Source: Pseudodesulfovibrio sp. (GTDB lineage Bacteria; Desulfobacterota; Desulfovibrionia; Desulfovibrionales; Desulfovibrionaceae). From it: a stretch of 64,000 nt of DNA. The translations under genes and the position numbers were made by a program. Each line of letters starts with the position of its first letter. Position 1 is the stretch's first letter. Of this stretch, positions 1 to 8,078 are shown piece after piece. The DNA is taken from assembly GCA_016744135.1 (NCBI GenBank), contig JADGEX010000001.1, positions 2,596,980 to 2,660,979 on the forward strand. The letters run 5' to 3'. The notes beneath the pieces were generated by a model. It was given only the letters and a program-made list of their open reading frames with translations. It was not told the DNA's origin and did no database searches.

Positions 1-507
1 GTCGAGTGAAGCGGTGGGTTCATCCAACAAAATAACTTCCGGGTGGAGTAACAGGCTGCGAATAAGGCATATCCGTTGTGATTGGCCTACGGACAACCTG
101 TTCGCTTCGCTGTCCAGTGTTATCCCTGTGAGTAGAAATGAATCCAAGTACCCTGTGAGTTCCAGATCAGCAGGAGGAGTGACGTTTTTATTGGAATGGA
201 AGGAGAAGGGAAGCAACAGGTTGTCACGCACGGTTCCGGGAAGCAGGGTGGGCATTTGTTGAACATATGCCACGCACCGGCGCAGGGATGCCGGAGCAAT
301 GTCCGTGATGTCACATTCCTTATATTGAATGCTGCCGGCCTGAATTTCTTCCAACCGGCAGAGCAGGCGGAGCAGCGTGGACTTTCCTGAACCGGATGGC
401 CCTCGTACGAGATAATACGCCCCTTGCTCGAAAGTCAGATTGGCATCGTGCAAAATGGCTGGGCCATTCGGGTATGAAAAGGATACGGATTCAAGAGTTA
501 AACACAT
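1..507 (-). CDS. ABC transporter ATP-binding protein, partial (C-terminus beyond left edge)
   Basis: The reading frame is open from an ATG at 507 to the window edge, giving the first 169 residues. It contains a complete ABC ATPase core: Walker A GPSGSGKST at residues 36-44, Q-loop YVQQ near 81-84, signature LSVGQ at 138-142 and Walker B VILLDEP at 158-164. The single-domain layout and the lack of an N-terminal extension resemble the FetA/YbbL group of small ATPases that pair with a YbbM-type permease. That assignment is an inference, because neither the permease nor the C-terminus is in view. The gene starts 3 nt after the stop of the TPR gene upstream, so the two are probably translationally coupled. 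Confidence 0.9.
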   Translation of the reverse strand, partial: MCLTLESVSFSYPNGPAILHDANLTFEQGAYYLVRGPSGSGKSTLLRLLCRLEEIQAGSIQYKECDITDIAPASLRRCVAYVQQMPTLLPGTVRDNLLLPFSFHSNKNVTPPADLELTGYLDSFLLTGITLDSEANRLSVGQSQRICLIRSLLLHPEVILLDEPTASLD

Positions 508-510
508 GCG

Positions 511-1314
511 TTATTCTTCTTTATTGATATATGCCAAAAATTTGTTGGCTTCTTCGAAAGAAGGATTCAGTTCAAGCGCCTTGGCCAGGTTCGCTTTGCA
601 TTCGTCCTTTTCGCCTTGTTCAAAATAGGCACGGGCGATATTGTAGTAGAGGTTCTCGTCGTTTTCAGTGATTTCAAGAGCGCGGGTATAATACTCAACG
701 GCCTGATCAAGTAGCTTGGATTTGCGTAGGTTGATGCCGAACTCGTTGAATAAATGCTTGTGTTCGGGCGTAAATGCTGCGTCTAGACAGACCACTCGTT
801 CGAAGATATCTCCCGCTTTTTCCGTTTCACCTCGTTCCATATATGTCAGGCCGAGACCAAAGTTGGCGCGTACGTTTTGCTCGTCGAAGTTCAGTGTGGC
901 TTCATACTCAAATTGAGCTGAGTAGAGTGCCCCCTGTTCGCGTTGATTTTCGGCGCGTTTCAAGGTGGAGTCCATCTCCTGCATTCTTGGATAAACTTCT
1001 GCCTGATAGTATTCCAATTCCGGGTCGAATTTTTCCAGAAAATCGGGCAATGGGAAGCCTTCCTTAGGCCCGGAGGGGATGTTGTTATTATTGAGAGGTT
1101 GGACCATGACTACTCGTCCATTCTCATCTTGATCAGCTTCTTCGGCAAACCAGTAAGACTTCTGAATAGCCTTGCGGGAAGTGGTGCCGGTGCCGACTCT
1201 GTTGACTGATTGAGAAGAGAAGACTCCAAAGATTTTTTCGAGTTCCACATCTTCGGGAATAGTGACGGTCTCCATGGTTTCATCCGGGGTGACCTTGTTT
1301 TTATCTTGGTTCAC
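511..1314 (-). CDS. TPR-repeat protein of unknown role
   Basis: The predicted protein has 267 residues. The N-terminal 100 residues are polar and low in recognisable structure. From about residue 105 to the end there are three to four tetratricopeptide-type helical repeats, including a segment with the typical spacing of alanine, tyrosine and glycine (around NLYYNIARAYFEQG). No signal peptide or membrane segment is visible, so it is probably a cytoplasmic scaffold. The start is a GTG at 1314 preceded by GAGG at suitable spacing. It is the first gene of a two-gene unit with the ABC ATPase, whose ATG lies 3 nt past this stop. The biological partner is unknown. Confidence 0.85.
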   Translation of the reverse strand: MNQDKNKVTPDETMETVTIPEDVELEKIFGVFSSQSVNRVGTGTTSRKAIQKSYWFAEEADQDENGRVVMVQPLNNNNIPSGPKEGFPLPDFLEKFDPELEYYQAEVYPRMQEMDSTLKRAENQREQGALYSAQFEYEATLNFDEQNVRANFGLGLTYMERGETEKAGDIFERVVCLDAAFTPEHKHLFNEFGINLRKSKLLDQAVEYYTRALEITENDENLYYNIARAYFEQGEKDECKANLAKALELNPSFEEANKFLAYINKEE

Positions 1315-1713
1315 GACATGTCCTCGATTGGTTTCAATTTATCGTGTGTGAATAAAAAAATACACGGCAGAGCCATGAATGGCAACTGGCAGAGGTGTCG
1401 ATTGAACGACAAAATAACACGTTTACAGGATGCGTGCATCCGATCTGTTGCCGTGTGTGGTGATGCAAAAGTTTGAGCCTTTTATTGATGCGGAGAACAG
1501 ACGTTTCCGACGAACATTCGTTTGATAGAATATGAGAAAAAAAGATGTATCCATTGTAAAAAAATGAGCATCCTCTCCCTGACCCTCCAAGGTGACAATC
1601 CGGTTTGTTTCGGGTAAACGCAAAGACGGCGAATTACCGTCTTCTGGATCGAATGATTGCAGAAGATTTTATATAATGTAGATAATTGTTGATGTTTCAA
1701 GGAGACTCCACTG
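1315..1713. other. 399-bp divergent intergenic region with possible promoter
   Basis: This lies between the minus-strand TPR gene and the plus-strand XRE-cupin gene and should hold both promoters. A perfect TATAAT at 1672-1677 could be the -10 of the plus-strand gene, but no good -35 sits 17 nt upstream. A small stem-loop (AAGACGG at 1623-1629 with CCGTCTT at 1637-1643) lies just upstream of it. No convincing small gene was found. Confidence 0.4.
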
Positions 1714-2274
1714 ATGGACAATGTCGGCAAAAGGATTCAGTCCTACCGAAAAAAACAGAATCTGACCATTGAGGATTTAGCCAATCGAACCACTTTGAGC
1801 GAAGAGTTCATTCGCGCCGTTGAAGACGAGGACATGTATCCTTCCTTGCAGCCGCTCGTGAAATTGGCACGCGCATTGGGGGTGCGGCTTGGTACCTTTA
1901 TGGATGACCATGTGTCCCGTGATCCGTTGATCACGCGTCTTGATGAGCGCACAGAAGAATTGGTCATGCATCCTGCCGGAAAGGAACCGGGGTTGAAGTT
2001 TCATTCCCTTGGCAAGGGCAAGACCGATCGCCATATGGAACCTTTTTTTATCGAGTTGATGCCCGAATCCGCCAAGGACGAGCACCTTTCCTCTCATGAA
2101 GGTGAAGAATTTATCATAGTTCACTCCGGTAAGGTTCGCATCAAATACGGCCAGGAAGAGACCATTCTTGAAAAAGGAGATTCCTCCTATTTCAACTCCG
2201 TAGTACCGCACAATGTGGCGTGTGCCGGTGATGAAATGGCCGAAATCTATGCTGTCCTCTACTTCCCAGAATAG
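1714..2274 (+). CDS. XRE-family transcriptional regulator with cupin sensor domain
   Basis: This 186-residue protein has an N-terminal helix-turn-helix of the XRE/Cro type (about residues 5-60, with the LTIEDLANRT and LVKLARALGV helices). The C-terminal single cupin barrel (about 105-185) contains the motif stretch EEFIIVHSGKV and the second motif PHNVAC. Proteins of this layout are usually one-component regulators of a neighbouring metabolic gene. A good AAGGAG at 1699-1704 precedes the ATG. The next gene, an acyl-CoA ligase, starts only 9 nt after the stop, so the pair is almost certainly cotranscribed and the ligase is its likely target. The ligand is unknown; an acyl-CoA or carboxylic acid is a guess from context. 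Confidence 0.9.
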   Translation: MDNVGKRIQSYRKKQNLTIEDLANRTTLSEEFIRAVEDEDMYPSLQPLVKLARALGVRLGTFMDDHVSRDPLITRLDERTEELVMHPAGKEPGLKFHSLGKGKTDRHMEPFFIELMPESAKDEHLSSHEGEEFIIVHSGKVRIKYGQEETILEKGDSSYFNSVVPHNVACAGDEMAEIYAVLYFPE

Positions 2275-2283
2275 GGGGGCGTC

Positions 2284-3924
2284 ATGACAGCACTTCGCGA
2301 AATAACCCTTGGACAACTTTTGGACGAGGCCGTTGAAAAGTGGCCTGATCAGGACGCCGTGGTCTACGTGGATCGCGACTTTCATTTGACCTATGAGGAA
2401 TTCGGCGATTTGGTGGATACCATCGCCAAAGGTCTTATGGGACTGGGTGTGCAAAAGGGTGAAAAGGTGGCTATCTGGGCGAATAATGTCCCTTATTGGG
2501 TCGCCTTGCAGTTCGCCACAGCCAAGATCGGGGCCATTCTGCTTACGGTCAACACTCATTATCGTTCACACGAACTTAAATATTTGCTTGAGCATTCCGA
2601 GGCCGAAAATCTGTTCATCATTGGCGAATATCGGGGGCATGATTATCTTGCCTCGGTGTATGAGCAGGTGCCGGAACTCAAGGCGCAGGAACGTGGTCAG
2701 CTTCATACCAACACGTTTCCTCATCTTAAGCGTGTATTTTACCTTGGTCACGAAAAGCATCGTGGCATGTATTCCATTCCTGAATTGCAGGCCATGTCCG
2801 CTATGGTCTCCGATCAGGATTACAAGGCCCGTCAAGCGGGGATTGATGCGCATGATGTTGTCAATATGCAGTACACCTCCGGGACCACGGGGTTCCCCAA
2901 GGGCGTGCAGCTTTCCCATTACAACATTGCCAACAACGGGTACTGGATCGGCAAGAACCAGAACTTTCAGCCAGGTGACCGGCTTGCTTTGACTGTTCCA
3001 TTGTTCCATTGCTTCGGCTGTGTGCTTGGCGTACTCGCCTGCGTCAATCATGGTGTGGCCATGATTATTCTTGAGGACTTTGTACCCACGGATGTCATGC
3101 TCGCCATTGATCAGGAAAAATGTACTGCGGTGTATGGCGTGCCAACGATGTTTATAGCCATGCTTGATCATGCCATGTTCGATCGTTTCGATTATTCCTC
3201 CCTGCGTACTGGCATTATGGCTGGTTCGCCATGTCCGGTGGAAGTCATGAAGCGGGTTATGGACAAGATGAACATGAAAGAGATCACCATCTGTTATGGC
3301 CTCACCGAGGCCAGTCCGGTGATGAGTCAGACCACCATCGGTGATACCATCGAGCACATGACCGAGACCGTTGGTCCGGCTATGCCCGAAGTGGAGATTC
3401 GCATTACTGATCCCGAAACGGGTGAAAAATGTGCCTCCGGTGTTCAAGGTGAGGTTTGTTGTCGTGGTTATAATGTCATGACGGGCTACTACAATAACGA
3501 GAAAGCCACGATTGCCGCTATTGATACCGATGGTTGGCTGCATTCCGGTGATCTCGGTGTCATGGATGATGACGGTTATTTGTCCATTACAGGTCGCCTC
3601 AAGGATATGATCATTCGTGGCGGAGAGAATATCTATCCGCGTGAAATCGAGGAGTTTCTCTACACTATGGAGGGCGTTCTCGATGTACAGGTAGCTGGTG
3701 TGCCTAGCGAAAAGTTTGGCGAACAGGTCGGTGCTTTTGTTATTCTCAAGGAAGGCGTTGAACTGGAACCTGAAGATGTCATCGACTATTGCCGTGGCAA
3801 GATCGCTCGTTACAAGATTCCGAAATACGTCACGTTTATGACTGAATATCCTATGACTGCATCCGGGAAAATTCAGAAATATAAATTGCGTGACCACGCA
3901 GCCATCCTGTGGCCGGACGCGTAG
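2284..3924 (+). CDS. AMP-forming acyl-CoA synthetase (long/medium-chain type)
   Basis: This 546-residue member of the ANL adenylating superfamily should activate a carboxylic acid to acyl-AMP and then acyl-CoA. Visible motifs are the phosphate-binding loop YTSGTTGFPKG (about 195-205), the YGLTEASP motif, GWLHSGDLG, the hinge GRLKDMIIRGGENIYP and the C-terminal catalytic-lysine motif ASGKIQK. Length and motif order match fatty-acyl-CoA synthetases of the FadD/AcsA-like class; the chain length accepted cannot be read from sequence. It follows the XRE-cupin gene by 9 nt. A GC-rich hairpin begins 16 nt after its stop. Confidence 0.93.
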   Translation: MTALREITLGQLLDEAVEKWPDQDAVVYVDRDFHLTYEEFGDLVDTIAKGLMGLGVQKGEKVAIWANNVPYWVALQFATAKIGAILLTVNTHYRSHELKYLLEHSEAENLFIIGEYRGHDYLASVYEQVPELKAQERGQLHTNTFPHLKRVFYLGHEKHRGMYSIPELQAMSAMVSDQDYKARQAGIDAHDVVNMQYTSGTTGFPKGVQLSHYNIANNGYWIGKNQNFQPGDRLALTVPLFHCFGCVLGVLACVNHGVAMIILEDFVPTDVMLAIDQEKCTAVYGVPTMFIAMLDHAMFDRFDYSSLRTGIMAGSPCPVEVMKRVMDKMNMKEITICYGLTEASPVMSQTTIGDTIEHMTETVGPAMPEVEIRITDPETGEKCASGVQGEVCCRGYNVMTGYYNNEKATIAAIDTDGWLHSGDLGVMDDDGYLSITGRLKDMIIRGGENIYPREIEEFLYTMEGVLDVQVAGVPSEKFGEQVGAFVILKEGVELEPEDVIDYCRGKIARYKIPKYVTFMTEYPMTASGKIQKYKLRDHAAILWPDA

Positions 3925-3939
3925 AATAAAGATGAAGAC

Positions 3940-3971
3940 TGGGGGAAACCTTTTGAAAGAGGTTTCCCCCA
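3940..3971. repeat. Perfect 11-bp stem-loop after the first acyl-CoA ligase
   Basis: TGGGGGAAACC at 3940-3950 pairs perfectly with GGTTTCCCCCA at 3961-3971 around a 10-nt loop. There is no U-run after it on either strand, so it is not a textbook terminator. It could still act as an mRNA 3' end stabiliser or be one copy of a dispersed palindromic repeat. Confidence 0.6.
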
Positions 3972-4083
3972 AACCCTCATCTAGAACTTTCAGACGCGCC
4001 GTCAGAGAGCTTAATGGGGGATATAAAGACACGTTGGCGGCGTGTTGGTGGCAAGCAAAGGGGAAAATGTTGCTTGTCAGGAA

Positions 4084-4160
4084 GAATCCTCCACCCCGCA
4101 GGGGTGGCAATAAAAAGTTTTGGAGGATTCTCAAGGAACCTTTTTTAAAAGGTTCCTTGA
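4084..4160. repeat. Cluster of nested hairpins upstream of second XRE-cupin gene
   Basis: Three stems crowd into 77 nt. GAATCCTCCA at 4084-4093 matches TGGAGGATTC at 4121-4130. Inside it, CCACCCC at 4091-4097 pairs with GGGGTGG at 4101-4107. Immediately afterwards TCAAGGAACCTTTT (4131-4144) pairs perfectly with AAAAGGTTCCTTGA (4147-4160). The last stem could terminate transcription on either strand. The Shine-Dalgarno of the next gene lies 22 nt downstream, so the array sits in its 5' leader if transcription continues from the ligase. Confidence 0.65.
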
Positions 4161-4192
4161 GCCGCCGGAGGCACTTCTTACAGGAGGTATAT

Positions 4193-4741
4193 ATGGAACA
4201 GTACAAGGAAATTGCGCCCCGTTTGGTGGGATTGCGAGAAGGAATCGGCTGGACCGTTGCTGAGATGGCAGACCTTTTGGGCCTGCCGGAAGACAAAGTT
4301 GCCGGGTATGAATCCGGGACAGTCGAGATTCCGGTTGGGTACATGTTGGATGTTTCCCGGCTGTGTCGGGTCGATCTGACCACGCTCATTTCCGGGCGAG
4401 AACCTCACCTGAAATCGTATTCCGTTGTCCGTAAAGACGAAGGGTACGCTGTGGATCGTCGCAAGGATTACGACTACAAGTCTTTGGGGTACAAGTTCGC
4501 CGGACGCGAAATGGAGCCGTTTTTGATCACGGTACCACCGAAACCCGAAGAAGAAATGGTCGAGACTGCACACCGTGGACAGGAATTTATGTACGTCCTT
4601 GAAGGTCGTCTTGAAGTCCGTCTTGGTGGTGAAGCTATTGTTGTTGAGCCGGGTGACTCTTTGTATTTCAGTTCCGAAACGCCTCATGCTCTGCGTGGTA
4701 TGGATGGCAAAGAAGTAAAATTCCTTGATGTGATTCTGTAG
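4193..4741 (+). CDS. Second XRE-family regulator with cupin sensor domain
   Basis: This 182-residue paralogue has the same layout as the regulator at 1714-2274: a helix-turn-helix at about residues 8-60 and a C-terminal cupin (about 100-182, with EFMYVLEGRLEVRLGG and the TPHALRG motif). The frame is open much further upstream, but ATG 4193 is chosen because a perfect AGGAGGT lies at 4182-4188 and the hairpin array lies before it. The gene ends 95 nt before the second acyl-CoA ligase, repeating the regulator-ligase arrangement. Probable one-component regulator of that ligase (inference from context). Confidence 0.9.
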   Translation: MEQYKEIAPRLVGLREGIGWTVAEMADLLGLPEDKVAGYESGTVEIPVGYMLDVSRLCRVDLTTLISGREPHLKSYSVVRKDEGYAVDRRKDYDYKSLGYKFAGREMEPFLITVPPKPEEEMVETAHRGQEFMYVLEGRLEVRLGGEAIVVEPGDSLYFSSETPHALRGMDGKEVKFLDVIL

Positions 4742-4836
4742 GGTTGGCCGATTTTTTGGTCCGCCCGGAACAAGGTATGTCATTTTTTATGTGCGAAAAA
4801 ACGCAAAATTGATTCAGAATCACGGAGTTATTTATC

Positions 4837-6471
4837 ATGTTTACTAAGGAAGAATACGCCGATTACGCAGACTTGTGCGCCAGATATAAACCGGAATGCC
4901 CTGAGAATTTCAACTTTTCTTATGATGTTCTGGATGCAATGGAGCCGGGAAAAACCGCGCTTATTCATGTTGACGACGATGGTGTTCGTCGCGAATACGA
5001 TTTCAAATTTTTTCAGGAAACGTCGAGTAAACTCGCCAATGCCCTTGTGAAAGAGGGCGTCAAGAAAGGTGATCGGGTTATGCTCGTCCTGTATCGCCGT
5101 TTGGAATACTGGACGGTTATGCTTGCATTGCATCGCATCGGCGCATTGCCAATTCCGTCCCCGTCCCTGCTGACAAAGAAGGATATCTCCCAGCGTGTAA
5201 ATTACGCTAAGATTTCCGCTATCATCTGTGAAGATTCCATTTGTGCACGTGTGGATGAAGCCAAGGGTGATTGCCCGGGACTCAATCATTTCGTACAGAT
5301 TGACGGCGAAACCAATGACGGTTGGCATGACTATGAAGAACTTATGGCAACTGGTGATGTGAGTTTTCCGCGTACGGCTGATTCTCCAGGCGGCGATGAT
5401 CCCATGGTCATTTTCTTTTCTTCCGGTACCACGGGCCTGCCAAAGATGGTGCTGCACAATTTCTCCTATCCGGCGAGTCATTTTACGACAGCTGCAATGT
5501 GGCACGATCTTGAAGAGGGCGATATCCATCTTACTCTGTCCGAGACCGGTTGGGCCAAGTCCGTGTGGGGCAAGTTCTATGGCCAGTGGATGGCCGGTGC
5601 CGTCGTTTTTGTCTGGGATTTTCGAGGCAAGTTCGAGCCTGCTCATCTCTTGCAGATCATGGAAGAAAATAAGATCACAACCTTTTGCGCACCGCCGACC
5701 GTGTACCGATTCCTTGTGCGCGAGGATTTGTCCAAGTACGCATTGTCACTTCGTCACTGCACCACTGCTGGTGAGCTGTTGAATGAGTCGGTATTCCATG
5801 CCTGGGAAAAGGCTTTTAACATGCCTCTTTATGAAGGATATGGTCAGACTGAAACCACACTTCAGGTGGCGACTTTCAAGTGCATGACGCCCAAACCTGG
5901 TTCCATTGGTCGCCCTGTGCCTGGGTGGGACATTGCGCTTATGGATGATGAGGGTAAGAAAGTCCCTCAGGGCGAAGAGGGCGAAATTTGTATCCGTATC
6001 GACAAGCCGGTGCTCGGGTTGTTCGATTCCTATATGGATGAGCCGGAAAAGACTGCGTCCGTCAAGTTTGATGGCTGGTATCATACCGGAGACAAAGCTT
6101 GGGCGGATGAAGACGGATACCTCTGGTTCATGGGCCGTACTGATGACCTTATCAAGAGCTCCGGCTATCGTATCGGACCCTTTGAGGTCGAGTCTGCTTT
6201 GGTGGCACATGATTCGGTTATCGAGGCTGCCGTCACCGGCTTGCCTGATGAGGTGCGTGGGCAACTGGTGAAGGCAACAGTGGTTCTTGCACCCGGTTAC
6301 GAGCCGTCCGAAGAGCTGACCAAGGCCCTTCAGACCTATGTCCGAGAATTGACCGCCCCGTACAAATATCCCCGCGTTATCGAGTATGTGGATGATCTGC
6401 CCAAGACCATTTCCGGCAAGATCAAACGTAAAGAGATTCGGGAAGCTGATTTGAAGAAATATAACAGTTAA
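4837..6471 (+). CDS. AMP-forming acyl-CoA synthetase (medium-chain ACSM-like)
   Basis: This 544-residue ANL-superfamily ligase carries FFSSGTTGLPKM, YGQTETT, GWYHTGDKAW, the hinge GRTDDLIKSSGYRIGPFE and the catalytic lysine motif TISGKIKRKEIR. The SSGYRIGPFEVES wording and the preceding W-rich segment (ETGWAKSVWGKFYGQW) are typical of the acetyl/medium-chain acyl-CoA synthetase branch rather than the FadD branch to which its neighbour belongs, so the two ligases likely activate different acids. A CGGAG Shine-Dalgarno precedes the ATG. A strong palindromic terminator follows immediately after the stop. Confidence 0.92.
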   Translation: MFTKEEYADYADLCARYKPECPENFNFSYDVLDAMEPGKTALIHVDDDGVRREYDFKFFQETSSKLANALVKEGVKKGDRVMLVLYRRLEYWTVMLALHRIGALPIPSPSLLTKKDISQRVNYAKISAIICEDSICARVDEAKGDCPGLNHFVQIDGETNDGWHDYEELMATGDVSFPRTADSPGGDDPMVIFFSSGTTGLPKMVLHNFSYPASHFTTAAMWHDLEEGDIHLTLSETGWAKSVWGKFYGQWMAGAVVFVWDFRGKFEPAHLLQIMEENKITTFCAPPTVYRFLVREDLSKYALSLRHCTTAGELLNESVFHAWEKAFNMPLYEGYGQTETTLQVATFKCMTPKPGSIGRPVPGWDIALMDDEGKKVPQGEEGEICIRIDKPVLGLFDSYMDEPEKTASVKFDGWYHTGDKAWADEDGYLWFMGRTDDLIKSSGYRIGPFEVESALVAHDSVIEAAVTGLPDEVRGQLVKATVVLAPGYEPSEELTKALQTYVRELTAPYKYPRVIEYVDDLPKTISGKIKRKEIREADLKKYNS

Positions 6472-6482
6472 GAATTCTGACG

Positions 6483-6530
6483 ATTAAAAACGAAAAAGCC
6501 GACCATATGGTCGGCTTTTTCGTTTTTAAT
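6483..6530. terminator. Bidirectional terminator, perfect 48-nt palindrome
   Basis: The sequence is perfectly self-complementary over 24 bp per arm with no spacer, centred at 6506/6507. A-runs on one side and T-runs on the other give each strand a GC stem (GCCGACC) followed by a U-rich tail. It separates the plus-strand ligase from the convergent minus-strand operon ending at 6544. Confidence 0.92.
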
Positions 6531-6543
6531 AACAAGGTAAAGA

Positions 6544-6807
6544 CTATTGCGGATTCTTTGGATCGGCTTCGTCTTCTCCATTCGCTTCTGCCGTAGCAAC
6601 TCCATCTTCTGTCAACAGAGTGGCATATGCGTCCTTGAAAATGAGTTTTGTTGCGAGTTCATCGGCTTTTTCTCCCAGCTCCATGAGGTGTTCAAGGAAG
6701 TCGAGAATAAGCAGTCGGCGTTCTTCTTCACCGTTTTCGAATTCGAATTTGCAGTCGCCGGATTCGAAATACTTGGCCACGCGTTCCAGATAATCGATGT
6801 CGAGCAT
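6544..6807 (-). CDS. Small acidic protein of unknown function
   Basis: This 87-residue protein is rich in Glu, Asp and Leu, with a predicted helical core (residues 1-60) and a disordered acidic tail. ATG 6807 is preferred over an upstream frame extension because GGAG lies just before it and the extension would overlap rlmH. It is the last gene of a three-gene minus-strand operon, starting 14 nt after rlmH, and is followed by the palindromic terminator. I do not recognise the family. Context suggests only that it is coexpressed with the 23S rRNA methyltransferase. Confidence 0.75.
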   Translation of the reverse strand: MLDIDYLERVAKYFESGDCKFEFENGEEERRLLILDFLEHLMELGEKADELATKLIFKDAYATLLTEDGVATAEANGEDEADPKNPQ

Positions 6808-6820
6808 ACGTAAATCTCCG

Positions 6821-7291
6821 TTAGTCGTGATGGTAGGGCATGTTTTTATGAATGGTTCCGACGCGGTATAATTGTTCAAGCAGGAGTAAACGTGCCAGCT
6901 CATGTGGCAGTGTCATATCACTGAGCCGGATGGAATGACGGGCCGCTTTTTTGACGTCTTCGGACAATCCAAAGGGGCCGCCGATGACGAACACAGGTCG
7001 TTGGTTAGGCGCATCTGTCCATTTTTGAACCCGCTTGGCGAGTTCTCGCGAGGTCAATCGGTCGCCGTATTCATCAAGAATGATGAGGACGTCTCCCTTT
7101 TTGACCTTGGAAAGAATACCTTCTCCTTCCTTTTTGTTCTTGTCCTGAACCGGAAGTTTGCCGGGGGCGTCTTTGATTATAGACTCTTCCAGCTTGAAAA
7201 AACGCGATAGTTTTTTCCAGTAATGGGTGCATCCATCCTTGGAAAATGGTTCTTTGAGTTTCCCAACCCAGATGAATCCGATCTTGCTCAT
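6821..7291 (-). CDS. rlmH: 23S rRNA (pseudouridine-1915 N3) methyltransferase RlmH
   Basis: This 156-residue protein is the usual length for RlmH, a SPOUT-class enzyme that methylates pseudouridine 1915 in helix 69 of 23S rRNA. It contains the conserved FVIGGPFGLS loop that forms part of the trefoil-knot S-adenosylmethionine site and ends with the family-typical HKNMPYHHD tail, including the conserved tyrosine and histidine. Its ATG overlaps the stop of the upstream phosphoesterase gene in an ATGA arrangement at 7288-7291, indicating translational coupling. Confidence 0.96.
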   Translation of the reverse strand: MSKIGFIWVGKLKEPFSKDGCTHYWKKLSRFFKLEESIIKDAPGKLPVQDKNKKEGEGILSKVKKGDVLIILDEYGDRLTSRELAKRVQKWTDAPNQRPVFVIGGPFGLSEDVKKAARHSIRLSDMTLPHELARLLLLEQLYRVGTIHKNMPYHHD

Positions 7292-7947
7292 GACACGCTC
7301 ATTAGTTGTGCGGTGACGGTTGAGCCTTCAAATTCGATGCGAATATAGCCGCCGCCAGCCAGCATGCCAGGATTAATAACCGGAGTTTTGCCGATCATGT
7401 CTACAGCTTTTGATTCGTGGATGTGGCCGGTGATGACCAGTGCCGGTTGGACGCGCTCGATGAATTTGCGGACGCCGGGGCTACCGACATGCTGTCCGTT
7501 ACCGAGTTGATCAACCTTGGTGTCGTGTGGCGGCTCGTGGATAATTGCGATGAGCTGGTCGAATTCGTCTACCTGCGTATGGGTTTCATCCAGCCATTTG
7601 GCAATAGTTTCTTCCGGGACTTCGCTGGGTGTACCAAACGGTGTCGGCGTGGACATTCCCACACCCAAGAGGGCGAGGCCGGGAGTCAGCTCTCGGACTT
7701 TCAGATGGATGTCCATGTCCTGTTCTATCAGGTAGGTCTGCACAGTGTCTGTGTCCATATTCCCCGGCTGGGCCAGAATACGGGGATTGATCGCGGCCAC
7801 AGTCTTGATCACGTTATTGACCGCTTCACGGCTTCCCCGGTTGGTAATGTCGCCGGAGATGATGACACCTTCCGCGCCGGAGAGGTCGGGAATGGCCTCA
7901 ATAAGGCCTGTGGATTCGTGTATATCGCCAAATGCTATCCAATACAT
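7288..7947 (-). CDS. Calcineurin-like metallophosphoesterase
   Basis: This 219-residue protein carries the ordered metal-binding motifs of the calcineurin-like superfamily: DIH near the N-terminus, GDITN, GNMD (the GNHD-equivalent with Met in place of His), HEPP and GHIHES. The HEPP/GHIHE form and the N-terminal YWIAFGDIHE resemble small YfcE/Rv0805-like phosphoesterases. The substrate cannot be told; a phosphodiester or nucleotide is possible. It is the first gene of the operon with rlmH and overlaps it by 4 nt. Confidence 0.88.
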   Translation of the reverse strand: MYWIAFGDIHESTGLIEAIPDLSGAEGVIISGDITNRGSREAVNNVIKTVAAINPRILAQPGNMDTDTVQTYLIEQDMDIHLKVRELTPGLALLGVGMSTPTPFGTPSEVPEETIAKWLDETHTQVDEFDQLIAIIHEPPHDTKVDQLGNGQHVGSPGVRKFIERVQPALVITGHIHESKAVDMIGKTPVINPGMLAGGGYIRIEFEGSTVTAQLMSVS

Positions 7948-8035
7948 GATCGTGTTCTCCTGAAAAAAACTGGCATGACCCTATATCTGAGTCATGCCGT
8001 TCGTCAACGGACCGTGGAGGGAGGACATAAAAGAG

Positions 8036-8067
8036 CGGGTGGCCCCATTATGAAGTGGGGCCACCCG
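8036..8067 (-). terminator. Terminator of the Lon-family gene
   Basis: CGGGTGGCCCCA (8036-8047) and TGGGGCCACCCG (8056-8067) form a perfect 12-bp stem with an 8-nt loop. On the minus strand it is followed by CTCTTTTAT. It lies just after the stop of the protease gene. Confidence 0.85.
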
Positions 8068-8078
8068 TGAAGCGTATC

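Noticed and set aside
3890-4192. N-terminal extension of the second XRE-cupin frame
   Set aside because: It runs through the hairpin array, while ATG 4193 has a perfect ribosome site and restores family length.
2566-4389. 607-codon minus-strand open frame
   Set aside because: It lies opposite the first acyl-CoA ligase and the hairpin array. The opposite strand has full ligase motifs, and the product has no recognisable family.
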